From the NCBI GenBank assembly GCA_963920635.1, contig OY987303.1, forward strand, positions 20,066,175-20,130,174: DNA of 64,000 nt. Direction: 5' to 3'. Position numbers and translations under genes: made by a program. Source of the DNA: Pseudeuparius sepicola (taxonomy: Eukaryota; Arthropoda; Insecta; Coleoptera; Anthribidae). Below, piece by piece: positions 58,962 through 64,000 of the stretch (positions are counted from its first letter, which is position 1; each line of letters starts with the position of its first letter). The notes under the pieces were generated by a model that saw only the letters and a list, made by a program, of their open reading frames with translations, did not search any database and had not been told where the DNA came from.

Positions 58962-59146
58962 TTGTACTGTACAAGCACTTCTCGAAAACAGATCTTTTCG
59001 CGATCGTGGTGGACAACGGCCCAATTGTATTGTTCCAAGTGGGAATTTATTTTATTTTGGCACTAGCACTCTTAGTGTCGTACTGTTTGGGACTGGCTTT
59101 ACAGAAAACAATGTATCAATTATATAGTTTTTGCATATACAACTGA
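58962..59146 (+). CDS. Candidate terminal exon of an unidentified membrane protein
   Basis: Immediately after a polypyrimidine-rich CACATTTTTTGTTCCAG acceptor, a frame of 60 codons (58964-59143) runs to TGA. It begins VLYKHFSKTDLFAIVVDNGP, then a hydrophobic stretch of about 25 residues including GIYFILALALLVSYCLGLAL, then a tail with QKTMYQLYSF. Its composition is clearly different from the AT-driven chance frames: balanced codon third positions, a charged segment, then one clean transmembrane helix. There is no methionine start, so it would be an internal or last exon in phase with two bases carried over. I do not recognise the family. Upstream exons are not visible in the window. It could also be a captured or dead exon. 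Confidence 0.4.
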
Positions 59147-59511
59147 GGTCTTGAAGGAAAATAGGATAGCTGATTTAAAATATAACAACGTTGTCATTTT
59201 TGGCAAGTAAAAAGTGTGTCAATTTTATTAATGTTGATCCTATTTTACTTAGTTTATCACAAAAATGTTATTATTTTTAAATAGTACCTATAAATACTAA
59301 TTTGACGTTTTAATTCGTACCCATTATTTGTGCTTTTTTAATATTAGATACCATAGACAAGGCTGCACTTTTAGACTGTTGACTGAAACTTCCACGAGGC
59401 ACACGCATATTTTACACAAAAGTTATTATTATTCAGAACATCCTTGAAGTCAACATATACCTAAGTACTTAATACTCAATTAACGTATTGCAATCTTAAA
59501 CTAAAATTTTA
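59147..59511. other. No gene seen
   Basis: AT-rich; if 58962-59146 is a last exon its 3' UTR would lie here. AATAAATAG-like signals are not distinctive in this composition. Confidence 0.35.
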
Positions 59512-59941
59512 AATTTTTCATTTTTTTAACAATTTTTTGAACAGTATTACGTATTGAGGGTGGTCTAAAGTTTATCAGCAATACTTTAAAAACTGCTAGA
59601 AAATTAAAAAAAAATGAGATTTTTTTCGTATAAACATGTATCGAAATCCTAGCGGTTTTCGTTATACCGTTGAGTAAATAAAGGAATACTCAACGGTTAT
59701 ACATATATAGGGCCCACAGTTCATTTTTTTTTAAGTTTTCCTTTATTTTTTCTTAAGGTGGACAGCTATGGCAGACATATTTAGCACAGTTTAGATACAC
59801 ATTAAGTGCTATAAATTAAAAATAATTGGACCTCTCTACTTCCACCAGTGCCAAAGACACGGGGGTCAACCATTATATTTTTTATAAATAATAAATGATG
59901 TTTAGTGGCATATCAGGTAAGGATATCAATTGAAAAAAATG

Positions 59942-60014
59942 CACTCCAGCCGGGACTTGAACCCGGGACTCCTACTGTGGCCGTAGGCACTTTAACCAAC
60001 TAAGCTACCGGAGA
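59942..60014 (-). tRNA. tRNA-like sequence, module 1 (probably not a functional tRNA)
   Basis: Read on the minus strand it folds as a cloverleaf. The acceptor has six of seven pairs (the first pair is T-T), the D stem is GCTT/AAGT, the anticodon stem CCTAC/GTAGG is perfect, and the T stem CCGGG/CCCGG has loop TTCAAGT. The A box TAGCTTAGTTGG and B box GGTTCAAGTCC fit Pol III promoter consensus, and a run of seven T follows within about ten bases. The anticodon loop is GGCCACA, so position 33 is G rather than U and the nominal anticodon CCA is doubtful. Position 1:72 is unpaired. Most likely a tRNA-derived promoter unit of a repeat. Confidence 0.5.
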
Positions 60015-60076
60015 TATGGGTTCCATCGGCTAGGTGTTATTTATTCCAATTGATATATAGTTAGTAGCGGTGAGAT

Positions 60077-60100
60077 GTAGAAGACTTCGGCGTCTTCTAC
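60077..60100. repeat. Conserved stem-loop in the tRNA-bearing module (also 60487-60510, 60802-60825)
   Basis: GTAGAAGAC, loop TTCGGC, GTCTTCTAC: a perfect 9-bp stem with a UUCG-containing loop when read on the + strand here. It lies upstream of the tRNA-like sequence in its transcriptional direction, outside the Pol III unit. Confidence 0.7.
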
Positions 60101-60351
60101 AGCTATTAGAAGGGGTTAGAAGGTGTAGGGAAACTATTCATTATTGTTGGTTATGTAAACTTCCTATTTGTTCTTCCACCCACAATATTCGACATATAGC
60201 GACTTAATGCAAGTATCGAACGTGGAAATTCTAACCTACAATGTCAAAGCCAGACTATGAAACACAGAAAGATTTTTAGTACCTGTAATAATTATAAATA
60301 ATAAATGATGTTTAGTGGCATATCAGGTAAGGATATCAATTGAAAAAAATG

Positions 60352-60424
60352 CACTCCAGCCGGGACTTGAACCCGGGACTCCTACTGTGGCCGTAGGCAC
60401 TTTAACCAACTAAGCTACCGGAGA
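60352..60424 (-). tRNA. tRNA-like sequence, module 2
   Basis: Appears identical to the module 1 copy, 410 bp away, with the same non-canonical anticodon loop and the same T-run. Confidence 0.5.
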
Positions 60425-60887
60425 TATGGGTTCCATCGGCTAGGTGTTATTTATTCCAATTGATATATAGTTAGTAGCGGTGAGATGTAGAAGACTTCGG
60501 CGTCTTCTACAGCTATTAGAAGGGGTTAGAAGGTGTAGGGAAACTATTCATTATTGTTGGTTATGTAAACTTCCTATTTGTTCTTCCACCCACAATATTC
60601 GACATATAGCGACTTAATGCAAGTATCGAACGTGGAAATTCTAACCTACAATTTTTGACATTGTAGGTTAGAATTTCCACGTTCGATACTTGCATTAAGT
60701 CGCTATATGTCGAATATTGTGGGTGGAAGAACAAATAGGAAGTTTACATAACCAACAATAATGAATAGTTTCCCTACACCTTCTAACCCCTTCTAATAGC
60801 TGTAGAAGACGCCGAAGTCTTCTACATCTCACCGCTACTAACTATATATCAATTGGAATAAATAACACCTAGCCGATGGAACCCATA

Positions 60888-60960
60888 TCTCCGGTAGCTT
60901 AGTTGGTTAAAGTGCCTACGGCCACAGTAGGAGTCCCGGGTTCAAGTCCCGGCTGGAGTG
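60888..60960 (+). tRNA. tRNA-like sequence, module 3 (inverted)
   Basis: Same sequence in the opposite orientation, followed at 60963-60969 by TTTTTTT, a canonical Pol III terminator. Copies 2 and 3 are transcribed divergently if active: their 5' ends face each other across the palindrome centre. Confidence 0.5.
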
Positions 60961-62396
60961 CATTTTTTTCAATTGATATCCTTACCTGATATGCCACTAA
61001 ACATCATTTATTATTTATAATTATTACAGGTACTAAAAATCTTTCTGTATTATATTTTTTAATAAAAAAATGGTACGTGACTGGAAAAGTAATCTTTTTT
61101 TGCTTCCACTAAATTTCACAACCAATTGTAAGAAAAAAAGTATTCTTGACTTTCTATCTAAGAATGTACCGTTTTTGAAAAACTCATTTCCGAGGGTTTT
61201 AATTTTTTTAGCAGAAGAAAATCAAAGTAAGTCTAATTTTTCATTTTTTTAACAATTTTTTGAACAGTATTACGTATTGAGGGTAGTCTAGAGTTTATCA
61301 GCAATACTTTAAAAACTGCTAGAAAATTTTAAAAAAGGAGATTTTTTCATATAAACATGTATCGAAATCCTAGCGATTTTCGTTATACCGTTGAGTAAAT
61401 AAAGGAATACTCAACGGTTATAGGGCCCAAAGTTCAATTTTTTTTAAGTTTTCCTTTATTTTTTCTTAAGGACGACAGCTATGGCAGACATATTTAGCAC
61501 AGTTTAGATACACATTAAGTGCTATAAATTAAAAATAATTTGACCTCCCTACTTCCACCAGTGCCAAAGACACGGGGGCCAACCATTATATTTTTTAATA
61601 AAAAAATGGTACGTGACTGGAAAAGTAATCTTTTTTTGCTTCCACTAAATTTCACAACCAATTGTAAGAAAAAAAGTATTCTCGACTTTCTATCTAAAAA
61701 TGTACCGTTTTTGAAAAACTCATTTCCGAGGGTTTTAATTTTTTTAGCAGAAGAAAATCAAAGTAGGTCTAAGTTTTTGAAATTTTGCGCACTTACTCAG
61801 TTTTTAATTCTGAACAATTTTCCTTAATAACATTTTGCTACAAAAGGGGTTTCTAGATTCGAAAAATCATGTGTCTCTGAAATTTTGAAAAAACTAATTT
61901 TTCGCACCATTAAAGTGTAGTTTTTGTGACAAAATGTTATTAAGGAAAGTTGTTCATAATTAAAAACAGAGTAGATGTGCAAAATTTTAAAAGCCTACAC
62001 CTACTTTGATTTTCTTCTGCTAAAAAATTTAATACCTACAAAAATTAATTTTTAAAGTAGATGTTTCGAAAAAAGTTAAGAATACTTTTTTTCTTAGAAT
62101 TGATTGGAAAATTTAGTTAAGGCAAACAAATATTACTTTTCCAGTGGCGTACTATTTTTTTTATTGAAAAATATTATGATGGTTGACCCCCGCCTCTCCG
62201 GCACTGGTGGAAGTAGACAAGCCGAATTATTTTTAATTCATAGCATTTAATCTGTGTCTAAACTGTAATAAATATGTCTGCCATATCAGTCGTATTTTAG
62301 GAAAAATAATAGAAAACTTGAAAAAAAAAGAACTTTTTTTTCTCCTTTTTTGAAATTTTCTAGCAGTTTTGCCGATAAAGTTTGGACCACCCTGTA

Positions 62397-63009
62397 TAAA
62401 TTTTGAAAATTCATGTGGACACACCGTACTTTTTTAAATATTCTGGTATTGTGAAACATATTTTAATCTTAACTGGTTCTCCTACAGGCCACTGAAGTAG
62501 AACCAACTGCTTGGTAGGTAAGTCCTTCCCTCCCTGTAGCTACATTGTAATATAGATCTTGCAATCACCTATAAATTGTTGAGCCAAGTCACCTTAAAAC
62601 TGGGTTAAAGAGGGTGCAGTATATTTGGAGAAGAGACAAAGACATAAATATCATTGAAATAAGGGAGTTTCGGGGTCTTGGGGGCCTTAGGTGGGCTTAC
62701 CTACTCCTACTCTCGTTTCTAATTAAAAGGCGAAAGGAAAGGAGGCACCATTTAAATTTAAGGAGGTAAGAAGGAAGGGCTCTGCGGTATGCCCCGTTTC
62801 CATTTTACCGGAGCTTAGTGGCGAGATTTTCTTGCCAAGAAACATAGCACTGTTATAAATAGGTAGGTATCCAGAATTTGATATTGAAATTAAATTAGAA
62901 AGATAGTTTTCCTTCACTTGACATTTCAATGATACTTTTGTTCACGATAGGAAAAAAAGGCTAAAACTTCAAATCAATAGACAGATATCTATTGCAAAAT
63001 ATTTCTGTA
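62397..63009. other. No gene seen
   Basis: 62560-62840 is purine-rich and less AT-rich. Opposing frames are short and without a recognisable domain. It could be a small conserved island; no motif cluster stands out. Confidence 0.35.
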
Positions 63010-63400
63010 CAGGGTGTTCCCGTATATTTTGACCCACCCCTAGAGCCTATATTATTTTTCGAGTTAGAAAAAAAAAACTTAAATAAAAGTTGTAGGGTTT
63101 TTGATGAACCGCTAGGATCTGCTACTAGATAAAACAAATGAGCGTCGCAAATTTATGAAAAAATAGAAACTTCCTTTATTAATGGAACACCCTGTATATT
63201 TGAGGATTTTTGAATTGCACGCATTTTTCCGATTCCAACAATATAAATATGTTATATGTTTGCTCTAAGCATTCGCATATTATTCCAAATTGCAGATAAA
63301 TACCCTACATATATACTCTACAACTTTCATTTAAGTTATTTTTTTCGAACTCGAAAAATAGAGGCTCTAGGGGTGGGTCAAAATAGACGGGAACACCCTG
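63010..63400. mobile_element. TA-flanked fold-back MITE, CAGGGTGTTCC type
   Basis: CAGGGTGTTCCCGT at the left and CGGGAACACCCTG at the right, with TA outside both. TTTTGACCCACCCCTAGAG and its inverse, then TTATTTTTCGAGTT and its inverse, continue the arms for over 100 bp. ATGGAACACCCTGTATATTT near 63181 is an extra internal terminus, so a second, truncated member may be nested. No coding. Confidence 0.8.
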
Positions 63401-64000
63401 TACATGGAATTAAAAATACTCAATTTTTTTGTGTGCTCTTTTCTTCATGATTTCCTTTTTCAGGTCGGATATCATATATGCCGAATTTCAGAATTTTATC
63501 TTTGTTCGTTCTGGAAATATTTTTGCCAAAGTGTCTATTTTGGGAGCTATATTAGAACGCCCCTGAGGGCCCTTGGGGGGCATTTTTGAGGCCTTTTTCA
63601 TTTTTTTGGGTCGCCAGTACGTAGTACGCGCTGGTAAATTATGGCAGGCTAATTTCGGGCACCCTGTGTGGCAGGTTGGGATACTGCGAGGCTTAATAAG
63701 GGGGAATTGTTGAGCTTCTCACTAAATAGGTTTTTAAAACATTTTTATTTTCTTTTCAGAATTATTTTTTATTTAAGTCAATAAAAAATAAATGCACATT
63801 TTAGAAGAATGAGAGAGCCACCTCTGCTCGAAAGCACGTATCGGGTATTATCACTGGCACGGATGATTGGATGATGATTGTGCGGAAGTGGGGGGCAGTC
63901 TGACGATGTGCCCAGTGCCCAAGGCACGCGCGTTGATCGCAATGTAAATATAGGCACGGTCTTTACTTGGCTAGGGAAAAACAGCCATGCTGGATTAAGT
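63401..64000. other. No gene seen; repeat debris, GC-richer right edge
   Basis: TTTCGGGCACCCTGTG near 63653 resembles another MITE terminus. Two frames (63256, 63404) overlap the MITE end. The last 120 bp are less AT-rich and may begin a further island beyond the window. Confidence 0.35.

Larger units (their letters stand above)
59884..61049. mobile_element. Insertion of three tRNA-bearing modules (two direct, one inverted), 12-bp target duplication
   Basis: ATTATATTTTTT lies at both sides (59872-59883 and 61050-61061). The paralogous left arm downstream has it once (61585-61596), the empty site. Inside are module 1 (59884-60267, left-truncated), module 2 (60268-60656, 410 bp downstream of module 1) and module 3 (60661-61049), an inverse copy of module 2. 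Modules 2 and 3 form a near-perfect palindrome with a centre of a few bases. Each module holds a stem-loop, a tRNA-like sequence and a T-run. No protein is encoded. Confidence 0.85.
59557..62394. mobile_element. Fold-back element with tandemly duplicated left arm and a nested insertion
   Basis: Left start GAGGGTGGTCTAAAGTTTAT, right end TTTGGACCACCCTG followed by TA. The left arm is present twice: at 59512-61234, interrupted by the block 59884-61049, and at 61235-61779. Without the insertion the repeat period is 545 bp. The right arm (about 61800-62394) is their inverse: GTGCCAAAGACACGGGGG mirrored by CCCCCGCCTCTCCGGCAC. Within each left arm ATACCGTTGAGTA and TACTCAACGGTTAT form a small hairpin (for example 59663-59700). 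Frames of 60 and 95 codons (61070, 61540) are parallel copies of the same arm and not genes. Confidence 0.75.

Noticed and set aside
59942..60960. Functional tRNA-Trp genes
   Set aside because: The nominal anticodon CCA lies in a loop without U33 and the first acceptor pair is T-T; all copies are inside a repeat module. Kept as tRNA-like only.
63404..63589. Exon after a TTTTTCAG acceptor near 63462
   Set aside because: The sequence flows directly from a MITE terminus and has no recognisable domain; it looks like repeat debris, and competing frames are equally open.

Overview
The window looks like intergenic or intronic DNA from an insect-like animal genome. It is strongly AT-rich, has no bacterial gene organisation, and carries animal-type DNA transposon remnants: Tc1/mariner-like elements with TA target sites, a hAT-like element with an 8-bp duplication, a P-like element with an 8-bp duplication, and a PIF/Harbinger-like MITE. 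TAGGTA/TACCTA-rich simple sequence recurs throughout. I cannot assign the insect order from the sequence alone. No complete protein-coding gene was found. The open frames longer than 60 codons are chance frames in GC-rich islands or lie inside repeats. One short, exon-like segment near 58,962-59,146 is the only candidate host coding sequence.

Layout. 1-29,351: a graveyard of fold-back (long inverted repeat) elements at 571-1454, 6917-8238, 11539-12452, 14361-15179, 23273-24159 and 25183-26107, a truncated one at 26385-27062, and a hAT-like element with a nested MITE at 4137-5236. Between them lie GC-rich, non-repetitive islands of 200-400 bp that could be cis-regulatory modules. One, at 10,780-11,080, holds four TAATCC/GGATTA homeodomain sites in about 130 bp.

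29,352-54,668: a compound segmental rearrangement. A 9,113-bp unit is present twice in tandem (29352-38464 and 38465-47574), nearly identical by eye. It is followed by a partial third copy of its middle (47278-49108), then by apparently ancestral sequence (49109-53434), then by a further copy of the distal segment (53435-54668). The order of blocks fits a two-step history: template switching, then tandem duplication. Two of the breakpoints lie in transposon inverted repeats. The only full-length P-like MITE and the uninterrupted flanks are in the third copy.

54,669-57,830: a GC-rich island, then a tandem array of five ~490-bp monomers (985-bp dimer period). Each monomer carries the N-terminal helix-turn-helix of a Tc1-like transposase, and the last runs on into a broken Tc1 transposase body.

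57,831-64,000: the candidate terminal exon with a membrane segment (58962-59146), then a nested structure. A fold-back element with an internally duplicated left arm (59557-62394) was invaded by a block of three repeat modules (two direct, one inverted). Each module holds a tRNA-like sequence, a stem-loop and a Pol III-type T-run. The block is flanked by a 12-bp duplication, and the sister copy of the arm preserves the empty site. A small TA-flanked MITE lies at 63010-63400.

The window therefore contains no pathway or operon. Its content is transposon biology, genome rearrangement and possible regulatory DNA.
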